The notes under the pieces were generated by a model that saw only the letters and a program-made list of their open reading frames with translations, was not told where the DNA came from and did not search any database. Below are positions 42,073-52,496 of a stretch of DNA of 64,000 nucleotides, piece after piece; position 1 is the stretch's first letter, and the number at the start of each line of letters is the position of its first letter. Source of the DNA: Vicinamibacterales bacterium (GTDB lineage Bacteria > Acidobacteriota > Vicinamibacteria > Vicinamibacterales > UBA2999). The translations under genes and the position numbers were made by a program. Location of the stretch: contig JBAZYO010000003.1 in the NCBI GenBank assembly GCA_041659285.1, positions 186,001 to 250,000 on the forward strand, written 5' to 3'.

Positions 42073-43827
42073 GTGAAACGTGCTGCCGGGTTCGTCTTCG
42101 GATTCCTGGTCGTGGCCACCCTCGTCTCGGCCGCCGCCCTGCTGATGCTGTATTTCGTGGTTGGCCAGGAGCCCGATGTGCCCGCCCGCGCCACGCTCGT
42201 CCTGAGCCCCACCGGCGACCTGCCCGAGGTGCTGCCCGAGGTGGTGTTCGGCGGCGACGACCTGACCGTGCGCGGATACATCGAGCTCATCCACAAGGCC
42301 AAGGGCGATTCGCGCATTGCCGGCATCCTGCTGCGGCCGGGCAACCTCAGCTCGCCGTTCTGGGCGAAGATCCAGGAGGTGCGCGACGCCCTGGATGACT
42401 TCCGCGCCAGCGGGAAGTACGTCCACGCCTGGCTCGAGTACGCCGGCGACCGCGAATATTACCTGGCCACCGCCGCCGATCGGGTCTACCTCCTGCCGTC
42501 GGCCACGCTCGACCTCACCGGCATTGCGAGCTACGAGGTGTTTCTCCGCGGCGCCTTCGACTGGATCGGCACCTACCCCGACTTCCTGCACGTTGGCGAC
42601 TACAAGAGCGCCGTCAACACCTACCTGGAAAAGTCGTTCACGCCCGCTCATCGCGAGATGGCCGATTCGCTCAATCGCAGCCAGTACGACCAGTTGGTGC
42701 GCGGCATTGCCGACGCGCGCAAGAAATCGGAAGCCGACGTCCGGGCGCTGATCGACCAGGGCCCGTTCCTGCCGGTGGACGCGCTGCGCCTGGGCTTGAT
42801 CGACGAAGTCGCCTACGAGGACGAGCTCGACGACATCAACCCGGATCTGCGCGACGCCCACCTGGTGAAGGCCGAAGACTACGCCCAGGTGTCGTGGAGC
42901 GCGACCGGCGTGACGCGCCGCGCCAAGGTGGCGGTGATCAACGCGGTGGGCGTGATCAACTCCGGCCAGAGCGGCTTCGACCCGGTCAACGGCGCCGTGG
43001 TCGGCTCCGACTCGCTCGTGAAGTACATCCGCGAAGCGCGCGCCGACCGCTCGATCCGCGCCTTCGTGCTGCGCGTTGACAGCCCCGGCGGCTCGTCCAC
43101 GGCCTCCGACGTGATCTGGCGCGAGTTGTCGATCTCGCGCGAGAACACGCGGCCGCTGATTGTCTCGATGTCGGACCTGGCCGCGTCGGGCGGCTACTAC
43201 ATCGCGCTGGCGGGCGACGCGATCGTGGCGCAGCCCGGCACGCTCACCGGATCGATCGGCGTCTACACCGGCAAGTTCGTGACCGCCGGCAGCCTCGACA
43301 AGCTCGGCGCCAACATCGAGTCGATCAGCCGCGGCAAGCACGCCGAGATGTACTCACCGGACCGCCGCTTCTCACCGGAGGAGCGCACCAAGATCCAGGA
43401 GTCGATGCAATCGGTCTACGACCAGTTCGTGGAGCGCACCGCGGCGGCGCGCCACATGCCGCCGGAAAAAGTGGATGAGGTCGCGCAGGGCCGCGTCTGG
43501 ACGGGCGAGCAGGCCCGGCAGCTGGGCCTGGTGGATGAACTCGGCGGGCTCTACACCGCCATCGACCTGGCCAAGCAGCGCGCCAGGATTCCGGCTGACG
43601 AAGAAGTGGAGCTGGTGGTCTACCCGCCGCGCCGCAGCGTCTACGAGGTGCTGGCGGAGGAACTGCAGTCACCGATCGGGCGCATCCAGGAACGTTCCGC
43701 CGCCGACGCGCTGGTCCAGTTGCTGGGCCCGCGCGAGCGGAAGGCCTTGTCGGCGCTGCTGGCGCCGGCGCGGCTGTTCCGCTCGGGACAGGTGCTCGCG
43801 CACATGCCGTATGTGTTTGTCAGATAA
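42073..43827 (+). CDS. sppA: Signal peptide peptidase SppA, large form (584 aa)
   Basis: Membrane serine protease that digests leftover signal peptides. N-terminal helix (FVFGFLVVATLVSAAALLML), then tandem S49 domains. The first contributes the catalytic Lys (VGDYKSAVNTY) and the second the Ser (SMSDLAASGGYY) with RVDSPGGS and GSIGV. Start is GTG 42073 (MKRAAGF...) or GTG 42040, which would add 11 residues; the former is used because a TATACT box lies just ahead. An inverted-repeat element follows the stop directly. Confidence 0.88.
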   Translation: MKRAAGFVFGFLVVATLVSAAALLMLYFVVGQEPDVPARATLVLSPTGDLPEVLPEVVFGGDDLTVRGYIELIHKAKGDSRIAGILLRPGNLSSPFWAKIQEVRDALDDFRASGKYVHAWLEYAGDREYYLATAADRVYLLPSATLDLTGIASYEVFLRGAFDWIGTYPDFLHVGDYKSAVNTYLEKSFTPAHREMADSLNRSQYDQLVRGIADARKKSEADVRALIDQGPFLPVDALRLGLIDEVAYEDELDDINPDLRDAHLVKAEDYAQVSWSATGVTRRAKVAVINAVGVINSGQSGFDPVNGAVVGSDSLVKYIREARADRSIRAFVLRVDSPGGSSTASDVIWRELSISRENTRPLIVSMSDLAASGGYYIALAGDAIVAQPGTLTGSIGVYTGKFVTAGSLDKLGANIESISRGKHAEMYSPDRRFSPEERTKIQESMQSVYDQFVERTAAARHMPPEKVDEVAQGRVWTGEQARQLGLVDELGGLYTAIDLAKQRARIPADEEVELVVYPPRRSVYEVLAEELQSPIGRIQERSAADALVQLLGPRERKALSALLAPARLFRSGQVLAHMPYVFVR

Positions 43828-43932
43828 GGGTCTGACCCCGACCAAGTGGTTCGGAGGGGTCTGACCCGTTCGCGATTGTGCCCGCGCGGAGGGGACAGAC
43901 CCCTCCGCACTACTTGGTCGGGGTCAGTCCCC
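43828..43932. repeat. Class C 40-bp inverted repeat after sppA
   Basis: Left arm 43828-43867 begins right after the sppA TAA (GGGTCTGACCCCGACCAAGT). The right arm, 43891-43932, is its reverse complement with about four mismatches. A 23-base spacer separates them. It could form a long cruciform or bidirectional terminator between convergent genes. Confidence 0.75.
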
Positions 43933-43958
43933 TTGCTCGGGGGCAGTCCCCGCGAACC

Positions 43959-45884
43959 CTAGACCCCGCCCACCACCCGCGCCAGCGTGTCCTCGCGGAT
44001 GGCGATCTTCAGGCCCGTCTTCGCCTTCTGCATGTAGGCGCCGAAGAACTTGTCGCGGCGCGTGTTCACCAGCTCATCGCGCAGCACGTCCTTGCCGGCT
44101 TCAATCTCGGCGTCGGTGACGCTGACTTTCTCCGCCACGCGGATGACGGCGGTGCCGGCCGGCGTGGAAATCGCGTCGCTGACGCCACCCTGGGGCAGCG
44201 CGAAGGCGGCGGCGTCGACCGCTTCGCTGATGCCGAGGTCCGGAATGGCCGTCCCGCGCGCGATCAACTCGGTGGTCTTCACTTCGAGGCCGGCGCGCTT
44301 GGCGGCGGCGGCGAAGTCTTTCGCGTTCTTCAGGTCGGCGGCGATCGCGGTGGCGCGCTGTTTGGCCAGCTCCGCGGCCTTCTCCTGGCGCACGTCATCC
44401 GCCACCCGCGCCTTGACCTCATCCAGCTTGGGCACGTACGAATCCTGCCGGCCGGTCACGGTCGCGAACACCCAGCCGGTGGCCACGCGCATGGCGGGCG
44501 TCACTTCGCCTTCTTTCATGCCGAACACGCGCCCCGACAGTTCCGGCTGCGCGCCGACGCCCTGGATCGCCTCGTCCGACGCGATCAGGCCGGTCTCCAC
44601 CACCGTCAGGCCGCGCTCCTTGGCGACCTTGTCGAGGTCGGCCGGCGTCTTGGTGGTGGCTTCGAGCGACTTGGCGATCTGCTCGGCCTCGGCCTGCGCC
44701 TTCTGCCACTTCAGCTGATCCTCGATCTCGGCGCGGACCTCGGCCAGCGCGCGCGTGGCGTCGGGCTTGTTGTCCACCACCTTGATGATGTGGAAGCCGA
44801 ACGCGGTCTTGACCAGGTTGCTGATCTCGCCGGCCTTCATCGCGAACGCGGCCTGTTCGAATTCCGCCACCATGCGGCCGCGGCCGAAGTAATCCAGGTC
44901 GCCGCCGTTGGTGTTGTTGGTGTCGTCCTCGGAGTACTGCCTGGCCAGCGCGGCGAAGTCGGCACCCGGGGTCTTGGCTTTCTTCAGCACGTCTGCGGCC
45001 AGCGCCTGCACCGTCTTTTCGTCCTTGCCTTCGAGCTTGAACAGGATGTGACTGGCGCGCACCTGCGCGGGGGATTGGTACTGCGTCAGGTTCTGCTGGT
45101 AGAACGCGGCGATCTCGGCCTCGGGCACGGTGACCGTGGCGCGGACCTGATCGACGTTGACGATCGCGTACTTGATCTTGCGCTTCTCGCCGATGCGGTA
45201 CTTGTCCTTGGTCTTCTCGAAGTAGGGGACCAGTTCCGCGTCGGTCACCGTGACCTGGCTCTTGAACGCGTCGGCCGTGACCGGCACGACGTCGAGCTTG
45301 ACCTTCTCGTTCCGCTTGCGGAACTCGGCGGCGATGTCGGCGTCGCTGACCGACATCCAGCCGGTGAGCGCGGTCCGCAGCTTCTCGATCAGCAGCGCGC
45401 GGCGCAGGCTGGTCTCGAACTCGGTGGTCGACAGCGGCGGGTTCTGGAACTGCAGGATCTGCCGGTAGCGCTGCTCGCCGACGAACTTGCCGTTTTCCTG
45501 GAAGCCGGGCAGCGCGAGGATGCGCTCGCGAATCTCGACGTCGCTGACGGTGATGCCCTGCTTGCGCGACTCGGCGACCATGGCCTCTTCGTCCACGAGC
45601 TGCTGCAGGATCTGGCGGTCGATGCCGAGCTGCTTGAGCAACTGGTCGTTCATCTGCGCGCCGTAAGCGTTGCGGTACGCCGTGACTTGCGCGTTGTACC
45701 GCCTCGTGAACGTGCCCACGAGAATGGGCTCGCCTTCCACGTCGGCCAGCACTTCGCTGGGCGCCGCGCCGGTGGGGGTGGTCAGAAAGTCTGGGATGTA
45801 AAAGACCACGAAGGTCAAGACGACCAACGCCAGGCTCCACTTGAGCCAGCCCTTGTGTCTCCGCATCCGGTCGAGCATCGTCAT
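43959..45884 (-). CDS. PpiD/SurA-like periplasmic peptidyl-prolyl isomerase (641 aa)
   Basis: Single N-terminal transmembrane helix (LKWSLALVVLTFVVFYIPDF), SurA-N-type helical region (LLKQLGIDRQILQQLVDEEAM), then a parvulin domain (ASHILFKLEGKDEKTVQALAADV...GGDLDYFGRGRMVAEFEQAAFAMKAGEISNLVKTAFGFHIIKVVD) and a further helical part. It helps fold outer-membrane and secreted proteins. Start ATG 45884 is used; ATG 45878 is possible. Convergent with sppA. Confidence 0.88.
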   Translation of the reverse strand: MTMLDRMRRHKGWLKWSLALVVLTFVVFYIPDFLTTPTGAAPSEVLADVEGEPILVGTFTRRYNAQVTAYRNAYGAQMNDQLLKQLGIDRQILQQLVDEEAMVAESRKQGITVSDVEIRERILALPGFQENGKFVGEQRYRQILQFQNPPLSTTEFETSLRRALLIEKLRTALTGWMSVSDADIAAEFRKRNEKVKLDVVPVTADAFKSQVTVTDAELVPYFEKTKDKYRIGEKRKIKYAIVNVDQVRATVTVPEAEIAAFYQQNLTQYQSPAQVRASHILFKLEGKDEKTVQALAADVLKKAKTPGADFAALARQYSEDDTNNTNGGDLDYFGRGRMVAEFEQAAFAMKAGEISNLVKTAFGFHIIKVVDNKPDATRALAEVRAEIEDQLKWQKAQAEAEQIAKSLEATTKTPADLDKVAKERGLTVVETGLIASDEAIQGVGAQPELSGRVFGMKEGEVTPAMRVATGWVFATVTGRQDSYVPKLDEVKARVADDVRQEKAAELAKQRATAIAADLKNAKDFAAAAKRAGLEVKTTELIARGTAIPDLGISEAVDAAAFALPQGGVSDAISTPAGTAVIRVAEKVSVTDAEIEAGKDVLRDELVNTRRDKFFGAYMQKAKTGLKIAIREDTLARVVGGV

Positions 45885-46007
45885 CGCTGTGAGTCCTCTG
45901 GGAAAAAAGAATCGTAGCACGAACCCCGGGCGGAACCGCCGGAAGGGTATTCCTTGGTGGAACCCCCGTGCGGAAGCCGGTGTCGCATGATATATTCTGA
46001 CAGTTGA

Positions 46008-47060
46008 ATGACTTACGGCGGTTCTCGCCGTCCGGATCTGGCCGCCCGCCTGCGTCGGGGTCAGCGCGCGCTCAAAAACCGTCTCGGACGGACTGAGTCC
46101 GTCCTGGCACTACTTCGCATCGCACACGACACGCTTGACCCCGAAAGCATTGGCAAACTGGTCGTGGCCCGTGCAGACGAGTGGTTCAAGGCGCCGGCGT
46201 GCGGGGTGTTCGCGGCCGACCTCGACGGACAAGTCGTGGGCCTGTCGTCAAAGGGCATGGGGCCGGCGCTCACGCCCGCGGCGATCGGTGTGGCGCGCTG
46301 GGTGATGGCGCACGGGCGTGAACTCGCGTCGGCGGACCTCCGGAAAGACCCGAGGGCGGCCGGCGCCGCTGGCGCCGTGCTGGCGTGGCCGCTCCGCTGC
46401 CGGGCGCAAACCGTGGCCGCGCTGGTGGTCGCCGAACGGCAGGCGGCGTCGTCGGCGCCGCAACTGACACCGGCCGTTGGCCAGTTGCTCGGGGTGATGC
46501 TGGAAGGCCCCGCGCAGGCGCTCGACAACGCCCTGCGGCTGCGGCGGTCCGAGGCGCTGTCGGTTACCGACGACCTGACGCAGCTCTACAACTCGCGGTA
46601 CCTGAACCAGGTGCTGCGGCGTGAAGCCAAGCGCGCGTCGCGTTCGGGCCGTCCTCTTTCACTGCTGTTCGTGGATCTGGATGGGTTCAAGGGCGTCAAC
46701 GACAACCACGGGCACCAGGCCGGCAGCACGGCACTGGTCGAGGCCGCCGCCGTGATCCGGCGGTGCGCCCGTGAAACCGACATGGTCGCCCGCTTTGGTG
46801 GCGACGAATTTGCAATCGTCCTGCCCGACACGGGGTCGGAGGGTGCCGTGGCGGTTGGTGATCGTGTGCGGGAGCGCGTGGCGGCTCATCCGTTCCTGGC
46901 TGGGAACGGCTTGAACCTGCGGCTGACCGCCTCAGTTGGCGTGGCGACCTTGCCCGACGTCGCTGCGTCTGCTGAAGAGTTGGTGCGTGCGGCCGATATG
47001 GCGATGTACCAAGTCAAGGATTCGGGTAAAAACGGGGTTCGCATCGCCCAAGCCGAATAG
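46008..47060 (+). CDS. Diguanylate cyclase with GAF-like domain (350 aa)
   Basis: Residues about 30-180 form a GAF-like sensor; the C-terminal GGDEF domain has VDLDGFKGVNDNHGH and FGGDEF (about residue 264), so it should make c-di-GMP from two GTP. RETD five residues before GGDEF is the inhibitory RxxD site, suggesting product feedback. A TATATT box (45991-45996) is eleven bases before the ATG. It sits just ahead of the rod-shape operon and could be co-regulated with it. Confidence 0.88.
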   Translation: MTYGGSRRPDLAARLRRGQRALKNRLGRTESVLALLRIAHDTLDPESIGKLVVARADEWFKAPACGVFAADLDGQVVGLSSKGMGPALTPAAIGVARWVMAHGRELASADLRKDPRAAGAAGAVLAWPLRCRAQTVAALVVAERQAASSAPQLTPAVGQLLGVMLEGPAQALDNALRLRRSEALSVTDDLTQLYNSRYLNQVLRREAKRASRSGRPLSLLFVDLDGFKGVNDNHGHQAGSTALVEAAAVIRRCARETDMVARFGGDEFAIVLPDTGSEGAVAVGDRVRERVAAHPFLAGNGLNLRLTASVGVATLPDVAASAEELVRAADMAMYQVKDSGKNGVRIAQAE

Positions 47061-47090
47061 GCCGGCGGGAATTACACGGTTCTGCAAAAC

Positions 47091-48116
<1,026 letters not shown>

Positions 48117-48129
48117 GGCCGGGTGGCCC

Positions 48130-48975
48130 ATGGCGATCGCCGACATCAGACAACGGCCGGGCATGCTGCTCGGCGCAGCCATCCTGCTGCACGTCGTGCT
48201 GATCTCCGCCCAGGTCAACACCGCCTCGGGGCTGCCGGTGCTCCAGGTAGTGACGTTCGGGTCGTTCGCGGAAGTGCAGCGCGGCACGATGGCCGTCGTC
48301 AACGGCGTCAGCAACCTGTGGTCGGGCTACATCGCGCTCCGCCAGGTCCGCACCGAGAACGAGGCGCTCAAGGGCGAACTGCAGACCCTGCAGGTGCGGT
48401 TGCAGGAAGAACACGCCCAGGCCCAGCGCACCGACAACCTGCGCCAGCTGCTCGAGTTGCGCGAGCGCGCCAACCTCGACACCACGGCGTCTGAAGTGAT
48501 TGCCGGCGCCGCCAGCCCCGAGTTCCGCACGGTCACCATCGACAAGGGCACTTCGGACGGCCTCAGGACCGACATGGCGGTGATCTCGCCCGCCGGGGTC
48601 GTCGGGCGGGTGATTCTGCCGAGCGGCCGCGCTTCGAAGGTGCAGTTGCTGATCGATCGCAACGCCGCGGCCGGCGCGCTCATCGAACGCACCCGCGTGC
48701 AAGGCGTGGTCGAAGGGTTCGGCGACGGTTCGCTCCGCATGGAGTACGTGCCGGCCACGTCGGACGTGAAACCCGGCGACCTGGTCGTGACCTCGGGCAT
48801 CGACGGCATCTATCCCAAGGGCTTCGTCATCGGCACCATCGAGCAGGTCGATCGCGGCAGCGGCGGCTATCATCAGATCACGGTGAGGCCCGCGGTGGAC
48901 TTCACCCGCCTCGAGGAAGTGCTGATCGTGCGGACGCCGCCGGCGTCGCGCGAGGTGCCCGAGGGTGAGTCGTGA
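48130..48975 (+). CDS. mreC: Rod shape-determining protein MreC (281 aa)
   Basis: N-terminal membrane helix, coiled-coil (QVRTENEALKGELQTLQVRLQEEHAQ) and the periplasmic beta domain (VTIDKGTSDGLRTDMAV, GRVILPSGRASKVQLLID). Start at ATG 48130; the longer upstream frame is antisense to nothing useful and overlaps mreB. Couples MreB to the wall synthases. Confidence 0.92.
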   Translation: MAIADIRQRPGMLLGAAILLHVVLISAQVNTASGLPVLQVVTFGSFAEVQRGTMAVVNGVSNLWSGYIALRQVRTENEALKGELQTLQVRLQEEHAQAQRTDNLRQLLELRERANLDTTASEVIAGAASPEFRTVTIDKGTSDGLRTDMAVISPAGVVGRVILPSGRASKVQLLIDRNAAAGALIERTRVQGVVEGFGDGSLRMEYVPATSDVKPGDLVVTSGIDGIYPKGFVIGTIEQVDRGSGGYHQITVRPAVDFTRLEEVLIVRTPPASREVPEGES

Positions 48976-49478
48976 GGACCGCCGCCGCGGCGGCCGCCAT
49001 CCTGGCCGCGCTGGCGGCGCAGACCACGCTGGCGGGGGTCGTCATCCGCGGCACGGCTGCGATCGACCTCGTGCTGATCGTGGTCGTCTATATCGCGCTC
49101 AAGTCGGGGCCGGTCACCGGGCTCCTGGCCGGCACGGTCGCCGGGCTGATCCAGGACGCGATGTCGAACCCGATCCTGGGCATCGGCGGGCTGGCCAAGA
49201 CCATCGTCGGCTTCCTGTCGGGGGTGCTGGCGACGCAGTTCATCCTGACCGGGCCGCTGCCGAGGTTTGTCCTGCTGGTCATGGCCACGGCCTTGCACGC
49301 CGCCATTTTCATGGGGCTCTACGTGTTGCTGGACCTTCGTCAGTTTCCTAACCCGACGCCGGCGGTGATCGGGCAGGCCCTGGGGAACGGGTTTGTCGGG
49401 GTGGTCGGGTTCCAGCTGATCGAATGGCTGCCCGGCTTCGTAGACCGGCGTCGCGCCGGGCGGTTTTTGAAGCGATAA
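48972..49478 (+). CDS. mreD: Rod shape-determining protein MreD (168 aa)
   Basis: Polytopic membrane protein with five or six hydrophobic segments, GTG start overlapping the mreC stop (GTGA). Identified by size, topology and position; MreD is poorly conserved in sequence. Confidence 0.82.
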   Translation: MRTAAAAAAILAALAAQTTLAGVVIRGTAAIDLVLIVVVYIALKSGPVTGLLAGTVAGLIQDAMSNPILGIGGLAKTIVGFLSGVLATQFILTGPLPRFVLLVMATALHAAIFMGLYVLLDLRQFPNPTPAVIGQALGNGFVGVVGFQLIEWLPGFVDRRRAGRFLKR

Positions 49479-49490
49479 TTACAGGATCGT

Positions 49491-51386
49491 ATGGCCATAG
49501 GCGAAGATCGGCGCCGTCTCACCACCCGGCTCATCGTGCTACGGGTGTCGGTGGCGGTGGCGTTCGGCCTGCTCGCCTGCGGCTTCTGGTTCTTCCAGGT
49601 GGTGCAGCACGCCAAGTTCCAGGAGATGGCGGAGAACAACCATCAGCGCACGCTGACGTTGCGCGCCCCGCGCGGCATCATGTTCGATCGCACCGGCCGC
49701 CTGCTCGTGGAAAACCGCAACTCCTTCAACATCTCGATTGTCCGCGAGCACACCAAGGACCTCGATCGCACGGTGCGCACGCTGGCTTCGGTCACCGGCG
49801 TCGAGGAGAAGACGGTCCGCGAGATCGTCGATCGCCAGCGCCGCGAGCCGAGCTATCGCCCGATCGTGATCATCCAGGACGCCACGCTGGCCCAGGTCGC
49901 GGCCGTCACGGCGCGGCGCCTCGACTTCGAGCTGCCGGATGTCATCGTCCAGGAAGTGCCGACGCGCGAATACCCGGACCAGTCGATGGCGGCGCACCTG
50001 ATTGGCTACGTCGGTGAGGCGAGCGAGGACCAGGTGGCCGCCGACCGGCTCGCCAGCGGCTCGATCGTCGGGCAATTCGGGATCGAGCGCGTCTACAACA
50101 AGATGCTGATGGGCGAAGACGGCGCGCGCCGCGTGGTCGTCAACAGCATGGGCCGCGAAATCCGCACCCTCGAGGAAGTGCCGCCGGTGCAGGGCCGCCG
50201 CGTGCAGCTGACCATCAACTACGCGATGCAGCAGGCGGCCGAGGACGCGTTCAAGGCCTACGGCCGCTGGGGCTCGGCCATCGTGCTCGAGCCGAAGACC
50301 GGCGACGTGCTGACGCTCACCAGCCTGCCGGCCTTCGATCCCAATGACTTCGCCACCGGCATCGATCGCGCGACCTGGAACCAGCTCAACACCGACAAGT
50401 TGAGGCCACTGCAGAACCGCGCGATCCAGGGCCGCTACTCGCCGGGCTCGACGTTCAAGATCGTGGTCGCCACCGCCGCCCTCGAAGAGGGCGTGATCAC
50501 TCCCGAGCGCCAGATTTACTGCCCGGGCGGCGGCACGTTCTACGGCCGCTTCTTCAAGTGCCACCTGGCCGGCGGGCATGGTTACATGGACATGCGGCAC
50601 GCCATCGAGAAGTCGTGCAACACCTACTTCTACACGCTGGGCGACATGCTCGGCGTGGACCGGATGCACCTCTGGGCCGAGAAGCTCGGGCTGGCCGGCA
50701 AGAGCGGGATTGACCTGCCCAACGAAGTGGAGAGCATCGTCCCCTCGACCGAGTGGAAGAAACAGCGGACTGGGGAGAAGTGGTACGCGGGCGAGACCAT
50801 CTCCGTCGCCATCGGCCAGGGCCAGCTGTCGGTGACCCCGATGTCGATGGCGGTGATGATGGCCACCGTCGGCAACGGCGGCACTCGCGTGATCCCGCGG
50901 CTGGTGAAGGCGTTCGATGATGGCCAGGGCTGGATGCCAGTGCCGATCCCGCCCAGCCCGTATGCGCCATTCCTCCTGAAGCCGGCCACGATTGCGGCGG
51001 TGCGCGATGGCCTGTGGATGGCGGTGAACGGCGCCGGCACGGCGAGACGCGCGATGGTCGCCGGCCGCGACGTCGCCGGCAAGACCGGCACGGCGCAGGT
51101 GATTTCGAACCAGGGCAAGGAGCGCGCCCGCGGCAGCGAGAAGGATCTGCGCGACCACGGCTGGTTCGTGTTCGTGACCCCGCGCGACAACCCGGAACTG
51201 GCCGGTGTGATCTTCGCCGAGCACGCCGAGCACGGCTCCGAAGGCGCGACCATCGCCCGGCACATCATCGAGACCTACTACGCGCAGCGCGACGGCCAGC
51301 CGTTGCCGGTGCTGACCGTGCCGGCCCCCGCGCCGGCGCTGGTGCGCGCCGCCGTCATCAGCGGGCCGGGCGGAGGCACACGCTAG
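49491..51386 (+). CDS. mrdA: Penicillin-binding protein 2, transpeptidase for elongation (631 aa)
   Basis: Membrane anchor (VSVAVAFGLLACGFWFF), PBP dimerisation domain, and transpeptidase motifs SxxK (SPGSTFKI), SxN (SCN in EKSCNTYFY) and KTG (GKTGTAQV). Cross-links peptidoglycan with the RodA glycosyltransferase. Starts 13 bases after mreD and its stop shares one base with the rodA start. Confidence 0.95.
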   Translation: MAIGEDRRRLTTRLIVLRVSVAVAFGLLACGFWFFQVVQHAKFQEMAENNHQRTLTLRAPRGIMFDRTGRLLVENRNSFNISIVREHTKDLDRTVRTLASVTGVEEKTVREIVDRQRREPSYRPIVIIQDATLAQVAAVTARRLDFELPDVIVQEVPTREYPDQSMAAHLIGYVGEASEDQVAADRLASGSIVGQFGIERVYNKMLMGEDGARRVVVNSMGREIRTLEEVPPVQGRRVQLTINYAMQQAAEDAFKAYGRWGSAIVLEPKTGDVLTLTSLPAFDPNDFATGIDRATWNQLNTDKLRPLQNRAIQGRYSPGSTFKIVVATAALEEGVITPERQIYCPGGGTFYGRFFKCHLAGGHGYMDMRHAIEKSCNTYFYTLGDMLGVDRMHLWAEKLGLAGKSGIDLPNEVESIVPSTEWKKQRTGEKWYAGETISVAIGQGQLSVTPMSMAVMMATVGNGGTRVIPRLVKAFDDGQGWMPVPIPPSPYAPFLLKPATIAAVRDGLWMAVNGAGTARRAMVAGRDVAGKTGTAQVISNQGKERARGSEKDLRDHGWFVFVTPRDNPELAGVIFAEHAEHGSEGATIARHIIETYYAQRDGQPLPVLTVPAPAPALVRAAVISGPGGGTR

Positions 51387-52471
51387 TGTTCGAGCGCCGG
51401 CTCTATTACCACATCGACTGGCTGCTGATCGGCGCCGTGATCGCGATCGTCGCGATCGGCCTGGCGATGATCTACAGCACCACCGGGGGCGCCGGCCGCG
51501 TCTACTGGACGCAGGTCTACGCCGTCGGCCTGGGCGCGATGGCGTTCGTGCTGTGCCTGATGTTCGACTACCGGTCGCTCGCCGACAAGTCGCATTTCTT
51601 CTACCTGGCGATGGTCGCGGCGCTGATCGGCGTGCTGTTCTTTGGCGCCGTCCGCGGCGGCTCGCGCCGGTGGATCGACCTGGGCTTCTTCAACCTGCAG
51701 CCGTCGGAGTTCGCCAAGGCGACGCTGGCGCTGATGCTCGCCAAGATGCTGGGCGAAGAGCGGCGCGCGGCGCTCACCAACACCGACCTGGCCATCGCCG
51801 TGGTGCTCACTGCGGTGCCGTTCCTGGTCATCGCGCGCCAGCCCGACCTGGGCACGGCCGTCACCCTGCTGCCCATCCTGCTGGTGGTCGCCTACGTGGC
51901 CGGCATGCCGATGAAGTACGTCTACGCCATGGTGCTGGTCGCCGTGCTCGCCGCGCCCATCGCCTACAAGTTCGGCCTGCAGGACTATCAGCGGGAACGC
52001 ATTTCCACCTTCCTCGATCCGGCGCAGGACCCCCGTGGCGCCGGCTACCAGCAGATCCAGGCCCGCATCACCGTCGGCTCCGGCGGCGTGTGGGGCAAAG
52101 GCTTCATGGGGGGCACGCAGGGTCAGCTGCGCTTCCTTCCCGTCGCGCACAACGACTTCATCTTCTCGGTGCTCGCCGAGGAGCAGGGGCTGGTCGGGGT
52201 GCTCGTCGCGCTCGGGTTGTACTTGTTTGTGATTGTGCGCGCGCTCGATGCGGCCCGTCTGGCCAAGGACCGACTCGGCGCCTATCTCGTCCTGGGCGTA
52301 CTCTCGTCGTTTACGTTCCAGGTTGTCTACAACATCACCATGTCGGCGGGTCTGGCGCCGGTCAAGGGGCTCACGCTGCCGCTGATGAGTTACGGCGGCT
52401 CCTCCATGATCGCGACGCTGGCCGGGTTCGGGCTCATCCTCAACGTGCGGATGCGCCGGTTTACCAACTGA
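51386..52471 (+). CDS. rodA: Rod shape-determining protein RodA (361 aa)
   Basis: SEDS-family glycosyltransferase, about ten membrane helices, with DLGTAVTLLPIL and PVAHNDFIFSVLAEEQG signatures. GTG 51386 overlaps the mrdA stop (TAGTG). The frame upstream of it only reads the antisense-free end of mrdA in another phase. Confidence 0.95.
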   Translation: MFERRLYYHIDWLLIGAVIAIVAIGLAMIYSTTGGAGRVYWTQVYAVGLGAMAFVLCLMFDYRSLADKSHFFYLAMVAALIGVLFFGAVRGGSRRWIDLGFFNLQPSEFAKATLALMLAKMLGEERRAALTNTDLAIAVVLTAVPFLVIARQPDLGTAVTLLPILLVVAYVAGMPMKYVYAMVLVAVLAAPIAYKFGLQDYQRERISTFLDPAQDPRGAGYQQIQARITVGSGGVWGKGFMGGTQGQLRFLPVAHNDFIFSVLAEEQGLVGVLVALGLYLFVIVRALDAARLAKDRLGAYLVLGVLSSFTFQVVYNITMSAGLAPVKGLTLPLMSYGGSSMIATLAGFGLILNVRMRRFTN

Positions 52472-52496
52472 TGCCGATTTCCGCAGGACCCTGTCC

